From Mycobacterium sp. E3251 (GTDB taxonomy: Bacteria; Actinomycetota; Actinomycetes; Mycobacteriales; Mycobacteriaceae), in contig NZ_LZJF01000042.1 in NCBI RefSeq assembly GCF_001666835.1, forward strand, positions 1 to 64,000: a stretch of 64,000 bases of DNA, written 5' to 3'. Positions 16,419-24,990 of the stretch are shown piece after piece. The notes below the pieces were generated by a model. That model saw only the letters and a list, made by a program, of their open reading frames with translations, did not search any database and was not told the DNA's origin. Made by a program: the position numbers and the translations under genes. Position 1 is the stretch's first letter. Each line of letters begins with the position of its first letter.

Positions 16419-17171
16419 GTGTCCGCTCGAATCACCCCGCTGCGCCTCGAGGCCTTCGAACAGCTTCCCAAGCATGCGCGCCGCTGCGTGTACTGGGAGG
16501 TCGACCCAGCGACCCTCGGTAATCAGGACCACCTCGCCGATCCGGAGTTCGAGAAGGAAGCTTGGCTGTCGATGGTCATGCTGGAGTGGGGGTCATGCGG
16601 TCAAGTCGCGACCGCGGCCGTCGACGACCGAAGCCAAAGCGAACCGCCGTGCCTGGGCTACGTCTTCTACGCGCCGCCGCGTGCGGTGCCGCGGGCGCAG
16701 CGGTTCCCCACCGCGCCGGTCTCCGCGGACGCGGTGCTGCTGACTTCGATGGGCATCGAGCCGGGGCAGGCCGCCGACGATGTGCTGCACGGGCTGCTCG
16801 CCCGGGTGATCGACGAATTGGTTCGGCGCGGAGTGCGGGCGCTGGAAGCCTTCGGCCGCACGCCGGCGGCGTCGGAGTTGCAGGACCCGCTGACGGCTGG
16901 CCCTGATGTGCGGCCGGTGCTGGAGGCCGTCGGTGACTGCTCGGTGGACCACTGCGTGATTGACGCGGAGTTTCTGCAGGACGCGGGTTTCGTTGTGGTG
17001 GCGCCGCACACCTACTTTCCGCGGCTGCGCCTCGAACTGGACAAGGGCCTCGGGTGGAAGGCCGAAGTCGAGGCGGCCCTGGAGCGCCTGCTGGAAAACG
17101 CACAACTGCAAGAGCCGGTAGGGGCCGGGTCCGCGTCGGGAAATGCGTTGCAGGGCGCCGAAATCGGCTAG
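16419..17171 (+). CDS. Acetyltransferase-like protein (Rv3916c-like)
   Basis: 250-residue conserved mycobacterial protein in the place of Rv3916c. The GTG at 16419 follows a strong AGGAGG, deciding this start over the open frame upstream (to 16311). Sequence such as LGYVFYAPPRAVPRAQRFP and a central segment with LLARVIDELVRRGVRALEAFGR are reminiscent of a GCN5-type N-acetyltransferase, but the acetyl-CoA loop is not obvious, so this is tentative. Its stop overlaps the stop of convergent cwlM by a few bases. No function is established. Confidence 0.8.
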   Translation: MSARITPLRLEAFEQLPKHARRCVYWEVDPATLGNQDHLADPEFEKEAWLSMVMLEWGSCGQVATAAVDDRSQSEPPCLGYVFYAPPRAVPRAQRFPTAPVSADAVLLTSMGIEPGQAADDVLHGLLARVIDELVRRGVRALEAFGRTPAASELQDPLTAGPDVRPVLEAVGDCSVDHCVIDAEFLQDAGFVVVAPHTYFPRLRLELDKGLGWKAEVEAALERLLENAQLQEPVGAGSASGNALQGAEIG

Positions 17172-18388
17172 GAGCCGCCGAGCCGGCTGGCGCGGTCCAC
17201 GGACAGTTCGTGGGCCAGTAGTTCGGCGAAGGTGAAAGTGCCGGTGGGCCGGTCATTCTTGCCCAGGAGGTAGAGCCGTTTGACCGCGGCGAGGATGCCT
17301 TCGGCGATGGCGTCGCGGGTCTGCGTCGAGATCAGCATTGCGCGATCCTGTGGATTGGTGATGTAGCCGACGTCCACCTGCACCGTGGGCATCCGCGTCA
17401 GACGCAGCAGATCCCATGTCCGGCCGTGGGTTCGGCAATCCCGTAACCCGGTGCGGGCCACCACTTCTCGTTGAATGAAATCCGCCAGATTGCGCCCGAT
17501 GGTGGACACCGAGCCGTGCGAGTTTCCGAAATGAAAGGAAGCCACGCCGTTGGCCGCGGGGCTGGGCTGGCTTTCACAGCGCAGGCTGATCATCAGGTCC
17601 GCCCCGACGTTGTTGGCCGTGGCGGCGCGTTCGGCGTCGGAGGGACTGCGGTTGACCGGCCGTGACAAGAAGGTTTCCATGCCGATGGCGGTCATCCGCC
17701 CCTCGAGGCGGCTTGACAAGTCCCACAACACATCCGCTTCGCTGACCGGGCCTGACGGACCCTGCATGAGCGCGCCGTGATCCGTGCCGCCGCGACCCGG
17801 ATCGATGATGATCCGCTTGCCCGACAGCTTGGGTCCTGATCTCCGGACCAGCTCCTCCTCGCGAATGGCGTGCGGTGAACCGCCCGTGACGCGAGAACTC
17901 AGAAAGTACAAGGAGCGCAATGTTTCTGGACCGCAGATGCCGTCGGCGGCGAGCCCATACTCACGCTGGTAGGACATCAGCGCGTTGTGCGTCTGCAGCC
18001 CGAAGTGGCCGTCGACCAGGCCGGTGTAGAAACCGAGGTCCTGGAGCCGGGCCTGCAGGGTGGCGACGTCGTCGCCGTAGAGCGGGGCACCGAATTGGTG
18101 ATAGAGCGTGCGCGCGCCGAGCCGGTAGGACGCCTCTTTCAGCGCCCGATAGGTGGCCTCGCCGACGATGCCGTCCACCAGCAGGCCGCGGTGCTGCTGA
18201 AAAGCGCGTACCGCCTGGTCGAGTTCGATATCGAAGAGCTCGGGGGGCACGTGCCGGCCGGTGGTGAGATCATCTTCGGCGCCGTCCAGCAGCCCTAGCG
18301 CTGCCAACGTAGCCCGGATCTCGGTCACAGCTGCGCTACGGTCACCACAGCGCAGCGCATCGCCGTATTCACGGCGCGGACTCGACAT
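17168..18388 (-). CDS. cwlM: CwlM, regulatory amidase-fold protein of peptidoglycan synthesis
   Basis: 406 residues, the M. tuberculosis CwlM length, from ATG 18388 (SSPRREYGDALRCGD) with GGAGGG upstream. Two peptidoglycan-binding domains occupy roughly residues 10-165, followed by an Amidase_3 fold to about 375. The catalytic zinc site is degraded: IIDPGRGG has Arg where amidases have His, ISLRCES has Arg for the second His, and QVDVGYI has Asp for the usual Glu. In M. tuberculosis the protein, phosphorylated by PknB, activates MurA instead of cutting the wall; the degraded site fits that role. Confidence 0.95.
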   Translation of the reverse strand: MSSPRREYGDALRCGDRSAAVTEIRATLAALGLLDGAEDDLTTGRHVPPELFDIELDQAVRAFQQHRGLLVDGIVGEATYRALKEASYRLGARTLYHQFGAPLYGDDVATLQARLQDLGFYTGLVDGHFGLQTHNALMSYQREYGLAADGICGPETLRSLYFLSSRVTGGSPHAIREEELVRRSGPKLSGKRIIIDPGRGGTDHGALMQGPSGPVSEADVLWDLSSRLEGRMTAIGMETFLSRPVNRSPSDAERAATANNVGADLMISLRCESQPSPAANGVASFHFGNSHGSVSTIGRNLADFIQREVVARTGLRDCRTHGRTWDLLRLTRMPTVQVDVGYITNPQDRAMLISTQTRDAIAEGILAAVKRLYLLGKNDRPTGTFTFAELLAHELSVDRASRLGGS

Positions 18389-18523
18389 ACCAAAGGCCCT
18401 CCGGGACACACTGACAGGCTCGGATCTGAGCAACAGCTAACAGCAATTGTCGCAGATGCTTCGCATATTCGGGAAAACCCCAGGCTGAACGTCGGGGTGT
18501 GGTGCGGCGAACTCAGATCAGGA

Positions 18524-18877
18524 TCAGCTGAGGTTGGGAACCGCGTCCGCGAGCTCCCGCAGCAGCGCCGCCTTGCCTTTGGCGCCGACGATCCGCTTCA
18601 CCGGCTGGCCGTCTTTGAACAGAATCATGGTGGGGATGGAGACGACTTGGAAGTCGCGCGCGGTCTCCGGATTGGCATCCACATCGAGCTTGGCGATCGT
18701 GAGCTGCTCGGCGCGTTCGCTCGCGATTTCCTCCAGCACCGGTGCGACCATCTTGCACGGCCCGCACCAGGTCGCCCAAAAGTCAACCAGCACAGGCTTA
18801 TTGCTGGACAACACCTCCGTGGAGAATGACGCGTCAGAGACTTCGATTGTGGCCCCGGCTTTTTCGGAGTCGGTCAT
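18524..18877 (-). CDS. trxA: Thioredoxin
   Basis: 117-residue cytosolic disulfide reductase with the classic active site WCGPCK near residue 37 and the cis-Pro region [11 protein letters not shown]. It corresponds to Rv3914 (TrxC in M. tuberculosis). ATG start at 18877; the start overlaps the trxB stop by four bases (ATGA), so the reductase and its substrate are co-translated. Confidence 0.97.
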   Translation of the reverse strand: MTDSEKAGATIEVSDASFSTEVLSSNKPVLVDFWATWCGPCKMVAPVLEEIASERAEQLTIAKLDVDANPETARDFQVVSIPTMILFKDGQPVKRIVGAKGKAALLRELADAVPNLS

Positions 18878-19881
18878 TGAGGTGCTCCAATCATCTCGGT
18901 ACTGCCAGGAAATTCGGTTGCGTCGCTTTGAGCCGCAGAGCTCGATTCGACATGGTCGGCCAGCCAGCGTTCGGCGTCGATGGCCGCTGAGCAGCCGCTG
19001 CCGGCGGCGGTGATCGCCTGGCGGTATGTGCGATCCACCAAGTCCCCGGCGGCGAACACCCCCTCGATCGAGGTGGCCGTCGTGCGGCCTTGGACCAGCA
19101 CGTAACCCTCTGGATCGGTGTCGAGGACATCGCGCACCAACTCCGAGCGCGGATCGTGACCGATCGCCACGAACACACCGGTCACGGGCAGGGTCGACTC
19201 CTCACCGGTCAGCGTGTCGCGCACCCGCAAACCCGTCACCGTCTGATCGCCTTCGACGCTCAGCACGGCCTTATTGGTCGCGAAGGTGATCTTGTCGTTG
19301 GCCCGGGCGCGTTCGAGCATGATGCGCGAGGCGCGGAATTCGTCGCGGCGGTGCACCAGGGTGACGCTGCGCGCGAACCGGGTCAAGAACGTGGCCTCCT
19401 CCATCGCGGAGTCCCCGCCACCGATCACCGCGATGTCTTGGTCTCTGAAGAAGAACCCGTCACAGGTCGCGCAGGAACTCACCCCGCGGCCCAGCAGCTC
19501 CTGCTCACCGGGGACCCCCAGATACCGCGCCGCCGCGCCCATGGCCAAGATGACCGCCCGCGCGCGGACGGTCTCGCCTTCGGCGGTCGTCACCGACTTG
19601 ACCGGACCGTCCAGCGAAACCGATTCGACGTCTTCCATCCGCAGATCGGCCCCGAAACGGAGGGCCTGTTCGCGCATCTGGTCCATCAACTCGGGACCGG
19701 TGATGCCGTCACGAAAGCCCGGGAAATTCTCCACCTCGGTGGTGGTCATCAACGCGCCACCAAACGACGTCCCCTCGAACACCACCGGTGCCAACTGCGC
19801 CCGCGCCGTATACAACGCCGCGGTGTACCCAGCAGGACCCGAACCAATGATGATCACGTCGTGCACAGTGTCGGCGGTCAT
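18874..19881 (-). CDS. trxB: Thioredoxin reductase
   Basis: 335-residue FAD enzyme that passes electrons from NADPH to thioredoxin. The FAD site is [16 protein letters not shown], the redox disulfide is CATC (in [11 protein letters not shown], about residue 135), the NADPH loop is [10 protein letters not shown], and the C-terminal FAD motif is [13 protein letters not shown] start at 19881. It is the first gene of the trxB-trxA pair and lies 90 bases downstream of the SigM anti-sigma gene; a SigM link is known for this locus but not shown here. Confidence 0.97.
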   Translation of the reverse strand: MTADTVHDVIIIGSGPAGYTAALYTARAQLAPVVFEGTSFGGALMTTTEVENFPGFRDGITGPELMDQMREQALRFGADLRMEDVESVSLDGPVKSVTTAEGETVRARAVILAMGAAARYLGVPGEQELLGRGVSSCATCDGFFFRDQDIAVIGGGDSAMEEATFLTRFARSVTLVHRRDEFRASRIMLERARANDKITFATNKAVLSVEGDQTVTGLRVRDTLTGEESTLPVTGVFVAIGHDPRSELVRDVLDTDPEGYVLVQGRTTATSIEGVFAAGDLVDRTYRQAITAAGSGCSAAIDAERWLADHVESSSAAQSDATEFPGSTEMIGAPQ

Positions 19882-19971
19882 GGAACCCTTTCAAACGATC
19901 GTCCCTGGACTCGTACAAACGCCAGCGTAGGCACGGCTGTTCCCGGGTGTCGGACAACCCACCGCACCACA

Positions 19972-20700
19972 CTAAGGGCGGGGAACTTCGGTGTTGGCCA
20001 ACAAACCGGTGTCAGCGGCGCTGCAGTTCAGCGCGACCGCATAGACCGCCAGGCTGTGGGGAGTGTCGCCCGCTACCACCAGCACGACGCCGGGGCGGGC
20101 GTTGATCTCGACCCGGCGTGCGCCGAGCACCTGTGTGGACGCCGGATAGCCGAGGCCGGTGAGGCAGGAGGCGCGCCGGGCCGGGTCACCGAGGGGGCCG
20201 TAATCCGGGCTCTGGTCGAGCAGGGCCAGTATTTCCTCCCGCGACAGCGGCACCACCATCGGCGGGGTCGACACCGTGATGTGCTCGGCGGTGACCGGGG
20301 TGTTCGGCGCGGGCTCCGGCGCGGTGATCAGAGCCGCGGAGCCCACGCCGATCGCCGCGAGCAGCGCGCCCACGCCCGCCACCACGGCGACCACCCGCGC
20401 GGGCCGGATCCGGGGCCGCGCGGAGTGCGCGACCGGCTGGTCGGCCTCAGCCGAGGCCAGCGCCGCCGAGATCCGGGCGGTGACCTCGGGCGGAACATCG
20501 GGTGCCGGGTCGCCTCCCAGCGTCGCGACGTCACAGCGCGCCCGGTTGAGGGCGCGCAGAACCTGCTCGGCCTGCGGGTCATCGCGGACCCGTCGACGCA
20601 CGCGGGCCGCGGCTTCGTCGTCCAGAAGACCGGCCTGCAGGTCGGCGAGAAGCTCGACCGTCAGGGGCGGCTCGTCGGCTTCGTCGTCGGCTTCACTCAT
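19972..20700 (-). CDS. Membrane anti-sigma factor for SigM (Rv3912-like)
   Basis: 242-residue protein with a cytoplasmic N-terminal half (LLADLQAGLLDDEAAARV looks like an anti-sigma helix region), one transmembrane helix at about residues 101-123 (VVAVVAGVGALLAAIGVGSA) and an extracytoplasmic C-terminus. In M. tuberculosis the equivalent protein next to sigM holds SigM inactive. Its start overlaps the sigM 3' end by eight bases, which strongly supports the pairing. Confidence 0.9.
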   Translation of the reverse strand: MSEADDEADEPPLTVELLADLQAGLLDDEAAARVRRRVRDDPQAEQVLRALNRARCDVATLGGDPAPDVPPEVTARISAALASAEADQPVAHSARPRIRPARVVAVVAGVGALLAAIGVGSAALITAPEPAPNTPVTAEHITVSTPPMVVPLSREEILALLDQSPDYGPLGDPARRASCLTGLGYPASTQVLGARRVEINARPGVVLVVAGDTPHSLAVYAVALNCSAADTGLLANTEVPRP

Positions 20701-21304
20701 CCGCCCCAGTGTCCGTCATGCGCTGCCTGACGGCCATGGGTGGGCCCAGGTCGGGCGCGGCTTTGAGATAGCCGAGAAGCTCGGCGAGGCGCATCCGCGC
20801 CCGTGCGCACCGGCTCTTGACGGTGCCCTCGGGGACGCCGAGCAGGGCGGCGGTGTCGGCCACCGAGTACCCCTGCATGTCGACGGCGACCACCGCGGCC
20901 CGCTGCTCGACGGGAAGCCGCATCAGGGCGCGCTGCACCACCATTGCGGTCTCGACCTGAGCCGTTCGATCGGCCACCGGGTAGGTGTCTTCGAGCGGGA
21001 CGGTCGGGTGGGCCTTGGTGCGCCGCAGCCGGTCGAGGCATGCGTTGACGACGATGCGGTGCAGCCAGCTGCCGACAGCGGCGTCATGCCGAAACGCGCC
21101 GGCGCCGCGGTGCGCCGAGAGCATGGCCTCTTGCAGGGCGTCCTCGGCGTCCTCGGCAGTGCGCGTGGTCAGCCGGGCCAGCCGGTGCAGCTGTCGCTGG
21201 TGGCGCAGGAACAACTCGCCGAAGGCGTGCCGGTCGCCGGCGACGTGGGCTGCCAGCAGCTCGGCATCACTGCGGTCGCGCTGAATGTCTCCCCGGGAGC
21301 CCAC
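20693..21304 (-). CDS. sigM: ECF sigma factor SigM
   Basis: 203-residue extracytoplasmic-function sigma factor. Region 2 (DAELLAAHVAGDRHAF through AAVGSWLHRIVVNACLDRL) and region 4 (LMRLPVEQRAAVVAVDMQGY then GVPEGTVKSRCARARMRL) are complete. SigM in M. tuberculosis acts late in growth and controls secreted-protein and lipid genes, including some Esx genes. The GTG start at 21304 has no strong ribosome-binding site. It is followed directly by its anti-sigma gene. Confidence 0.95.
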   Translation of the reverse strand: MGSRGDIQRDRSDAELLAAHVAGDRHAFGELFLRHQRQLHRLARLTTRTAEDAEDALQEAMLSAHRGAGAFRHDAAVGSWLHRIVVNACLDRLRRTKAHPTVPLEDTYPVADRTAQVETAMVVQRALMRLPVEQRAAVVAVDMQGYSVADTAALLGVPEGTVKSRCARARMRLAELLGYLKAAPDLGPPMAVRQRMTDTGADE

Positions 21305-21369
21305 GGCCGGACAGTAACCAATCGGTTGCGGGGCGGCACTTCACCACGGCAAGGCGTTGTGAGCGCGAA

Positions 21370-24300
21370 TCAGGAAGCGGCCTGGACCGTGATCTCGAAG
21401 AAGCCGGCTTGACTCTTGCCGTTGGTGGTCCCCAGCGTGGAGATCCACACCAACAGGTTCGACGTCGGCGAACCCGCTCGGACCGGGATGACGTTGTGAC
21501 CCGGCTTGAGCGTGAAGGCGGGCGCCAGCACGGTGGTGTCGTTCAGTGACGCCGGGGAGGCCGTCGCCGACGAGCGAATCTCGACCTTCGTCCCGCTGCT
21601 CGGCGTGTCGATGGTGACCTGCCCGACAACGGTGGCGCTGGGCAACTGCAGCATCAGGCCTTCACCCTGTTTGAAGCTGGGGAACGGAACCGCATCGGTG
21701 TAGACCTCGGTCGCCCAGGCGGTCGAGGGGTCGCCGTCGATCGCCTGCCCCGCCGTGCCGGCGTTGTCGGCATCGCCGTCGGGGGAGTAGACCGTCGCCT
21801 TGGTCGGCTTGACCACGCTGCCGGCGGCCGCGGAGCTGGGGGCCGACGACGAGGTGGAGGAGGAGGGGTTGTTCAGCCCGAGCTCGTCCTTGTTGAGGCC
21901 GCCGCCGACGTTGCCGAAGATCTTGCTCACCACCGACGCCAGGACCAGCAGGGCCACCACGATGACGACGAGGCCCGCGCCCACGCCGATCAACAGATTG
22001 CGACGCCTACGTGCCAGGGTCGCGTCGTCCTGATCCGCGGACGCACGCGCGGCCGCGGGCGCCGGCGAATCATCGATCGGGCCCAGCACCTCGGTGCGGT
22101 CGGCTACCGCAGTCGCCTGTTGCAGCAGGTTCAAAAGCGTTGAGGCGCTGCGTATTCCGCCATCCTCCTGAACCGCGCGGACCGCGACGGCCGAAATTTG
22201 GAAGGGAATGCCGCGGTCGATCACCATGGGCTCCACGGGCTGGCCCGTCGAATCGCGTTCGGCGGGCGCGAGCCCGCTGCGCACGCTGGACTCCGCGAGC
22301 GGCCACCGATTGACGAGCAGGGCGTACAGCGCTGCGCCGATACCGCGGATGTCGCCCTGCGGGTTGGCGTCGGGCATGGTCGCCGGGTACGCCAGCACGA
22401 CGTCGCCCTCGATGCTGACGCGCACCCGGCTCGGGTGGTCGATCGACAACGCGACACCGGCGCGGTGGGCCGCGTCGGCGGCCGCGGCCAGCGATTGCAT
22501 GGCCCGGACGGCGCCGACGGGCGACGGCGCGGTGTCGGCCACCTCCTGCAGCGAACCGCCCCGCACCCACTCCGAGACGACCAGGCCGCCGTGGCCGGTG
22601 TGGACCACGTCGAGCACCCGGGCGATGCCGGGCTTGTCGATGCGGCTGAGCCGAAGCGTGCGGGACAGGATTTCCTGCAGCACCTCGTCGGGCAACGCGC
22701 CGTCGGGGTCGACGAAGGTCAGCGCCACCTGCCGATCCAGCGCGGTGTCGAGCGCCTGCCAGAACTGCAGGGGCGGCGCGCCGCCGTGGAAGACCAGCAG
22801 GCGATAGCGGCCGCCGGCGATGCGAGCGCCGGGAACCAAATGGACGTCATCTCCGGCCGGGTCCCCGCCACGGTCGCGGGGCGCGTCAAACGGGGCCGGG
22901 CCGCCACGCGACTCCGGCGCAACGTCGCCGTTGCGCTGGTCGGACGCGCGCGGCGGCGCCGGCTCGGACGGGCGGTCGGCGGGAATGTCGGGTTGGAAGT
23001 CGTCGGCAACCGGTCGTGGCAGCTCGGCACCCGACGCGGCACTCTCGACAGGGCGGTCGGTCACCTCCGGTCCTTTCGCTATCCGGGCTGGGATTGCCCG
23101 CTCCGGAGGTCTGCGCCGGATCGGCTCCTGGACCGCATTTACCCCAGGCGGGGACGAATTCCTCTGCTCAGGGTACGTGACCGGGGACCGGCCGGACGAT
23201 CGATCCTGTGTCATCGGTTTGCGGGGAACTGCCGCACGGCCCCCGAAGCGGCGTCTGACGGCGTCCAGCGCGGCCTGCGCCTCCGGGACGCGCGCGCGCA
23301 GCATCACCGTCGCCATGATCGGCAGCATGATGACGGCCAGGATGAGCAGGCGCAGCAACGAGCCCGCGGCGCCGCCGTGCGCGGTCAGCTGGTCCAGCCC
23401 CACCAGCCGGTCGGCCACATGGGCGACCAGACCGGCGAGCATAGAGGCCGTGATCGTGACCAGGATGGTGCGCAGCTCACCCCTGCCGATCAGGTGGCCG
23501 CCCGTCGGCAGCAGGGTGTGCCGGAGCAAGAGGTAACCGATGACGGCGCCGGCCAAAAACCCGATGCCGTTTGCCAGCCCCAGATAACCGGCCACCAGCT
23601 TGGGGTCGTCGGTCAGGTGGGGCGCCAGGACGGATCCGACGATCTTGACGGCCGTGATGACGAGGATGATGACGATCGGCGTCCAGGGCTGCTCGCGCGC
23701 GTAGAAGACGCGTAGCTGCAGCAGCACCAGGCCGTAGGGGATAAGGGTGAACGCCGAGAGGGCGATCGCGGCGCCCAGGTATCCGGCGTCGACTCCGCCG
23801 AAGTGGCCGTAGGCGAACAACGCGCTGCCGATCGCGGGACCGCCGACGGTCATGACCGCGACGATCGGGATCAGCGTGATCAGCGTCAGGCGGGTGGCCA
23901 GCGACAGGTCGGCGAGCACGGCCTTGGTGTCGTCGGCGGCGGCGTTGCGGCTCAGCCGTGGCATCACCACGGTCAGCACTGTCACGCCGATCATGCCGAA
24001 CGGCAGCATCAGGACCAGCCAGGTGTAGTTGTAGATCGCGGGACCCGAGGCGGCCGCGGTGCTGGCGATCTGGTTGCCGACCACCAGCCCGAGCTGGCTG
24101 ATCAGCACGTAGAGCACCATCGCCGCGGCCATCGTGCCGAAGCGCTTGAGGCGCTCGTCGATTCCCCACAGGGGCCGGAGATCGACCCGCTCGCGCCGCA
24201 GCGCCACCAGCAGCACCGCGGTCTGCGCGAAGACGCCCAGCGTGGTGCCGATGCCGAGGACCAACAGCTTGGTGTTACCCATCCGGACGGGGTCGACCGA

Positions 24301-24990
24301 CAGTTCGCCCGGGACGACCGCGTACACCGCCAGGGTCGCGAGGGCGACGATGTTGTTGACCACCGGCGCCCACGCGGTCGGCCCGAACACGTTGCGGGTG
24401 TTGAGGATCGCCATGAACACCGACGTCAGGCCGTAGGCGAGCACCTGGGGGAGCAGCAGGTAGGCGAACGCGGTGGTCAGCGGCTCATTGACCTGCGGGG
24501 CGCGGCCGAGCATGAGCCGCACCAGCAGCGGCGCGGCGAGCACCGACAGCGCGGTCGCGAATACCAGCAGCGCGGTCGTCAACGTGACCAGGCGCCGCAC
24601 GAACGCGGCGCCGCCGTCGGGGTCGCTCTGTTCGGCGCGGGCCAGCACCGGCACGAAAATGGCGGTGAAGGTCGCCTCGAGCACCAGCGCGGCCACCAGG
24701 TTCGGTAGCTGGTTGGCCACCGAGAACGCGCTGGACAACGCGGCCCCCAGGATGGCCGCGAGAAGCACGATCCTGCCAAAGCCGGTCAGCCGGCTGACCA
24801 GCGTGGCGAAGGCCATCGCCCACGACCGCGATACCAGCGCCGCGTCGGACAGTTCGGGTCGCCGGCGATCGATCCCCGCCGGGACGGGCGGCAGGGGGCC
24901 CGTGGGCGGCGAGCCCGAGGTCCGGGGTCGCCGCGGCGGCTGTGGCGGGCGCGGGTGTTGCGGTGCGGCCTGCCGGTGAGCGGGTTTCAT
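21370..24990 (-). CDS. murJ: Lipid II flippase MurJ fused to a pseudokinase and an extracytoplasmic domain
   Basis: Giant mycobacterial MurJ (MviN, Rv3910), 1206 residues from ATG 24990, which overlaps the previous stop by four bases. After a Pro/Arg-rich N-terminus the first ~500 residues hold the 14-helix flippase (SWAMAFATLVSRLTGFGRI, then LVVGNQIASTAAASGPAIYN). A disordered acidic linker leads to a kinase-like domain (GGRYRLLVFHGG), where the usual HRD loop reads SIDHPSRVRV without the catalytic Asp. One transmembrane helix follows near residue 1000, then a sandwich-like exported domain. In M. tuberculosis the phosphorylated pseudokinase recruits FhaA. Confidence 0.95.
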   Translation of the reverse strand: MKPAHRQAAPQHPRPPQPPRRPRTSGSPPTGPLPPVPAGIDRRRPELSDAALVSRSWAMAFATLVSRLTGFGRIVLLAAILGAALSSAFSVANQLPNLVAALVLEATFTAIFVPVLARAEQSDPDGGAAFVRRLVTLTTALLVFATALSVLAAPLLVRLMLGRAPQVNEPLTTAFAYLLLPQVLAYGLTSVFMAILNTRNVFGPTAWAPVVNNIVALATLAVYAVVPGELSVDPVRMGNTKLLVLGIGTTLGVFAQTAVLLVALRRERVDLRPLWGIDERLKRFGTMAAAMVLYVLISQLGLVVGNQIASTAAASGPAIYNYTWLVLMLPFGMIGVTVLTVVMPRLSRNAAADDTKAVLADLSLATRLTLITLIPIVAVMTVGGPAIGSALFAYGHFGGVDAGYLGAAIALSAFTLIPYGLVLLQLRVFYAREQPWTPIVIILVITAVKIVGSVLAPHLTDDPKLVAGYLGLANGIGFLAGAVIGYLLLRHTLLPTGGHLIGRGELRTILVTITASMLAGLVAHVADRLVGLDQLTAHGGAAGSLLRLLILAVIMLPIMATVMLRARVPEAQAALDAVRRRFGGRAAVPRKPMTQDRSSGRSPVTYPEQRNSSPPGVNAVQEPIRRRPPERAIPARIAKGPEVTDRPVESAASGAELPRPVADDFQPDIPADRPSEPAPPRASDQRNGDVAPESRGGPAPFDAPRDRGGDPAGDDVHLVPGARIAGGRYRLLVFHGGAPPLQFWQALDTALDRQVALTFVDPDGALPDEVLQEILSRTLRLSRIDKPGIARVLDVVHTGHGGLVVSEWVRGGSLQEVADTAPSPVGAVRAMQSLAAAADAAHRAGVALSIDHPSRVRVSIEGDVVLAYPATMPDANPQGDIRGIGAALYALLVNRWPLAESSVRSGLAPAERDSTGQPVEPMVIDRGIPFQISAVAVRAVQEDGGIRSASTLLNLLQQATAVADRTEVLGPIDDSPAPAAARASADQDDATLARRRRNLLIGVGAGLVVIVVALLVLASVVSKIFGNVGGGLNKDELGLNNPSSSTSSSAPSSAAAGSVVKPTKATVYSPDGDADNAGTAGQAIDGDPSTAWATEVYTDAVPFPSFKQGEGLMLQLPSATVVGQVTIDTPSSGTKVEIRSSATASPASLNDTTVLAPAFTLKPGHNVIPVRAGSPTSNLLVWISTLGTTNGKSQAGFFEITVQAAS

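Noticed and set aside
18477-18498. Short ACCCC/GGGGT hairpin downstream of trxA
   Set aside because: Only a five-base stem and no T-run; not convincing as a terminator.
19090-20730. Long plus-strand frame over trxB and the SigM anti-sigma gene
   Set aside because: Shadow frame; the minus-strand genes carry diagnostic motifs.
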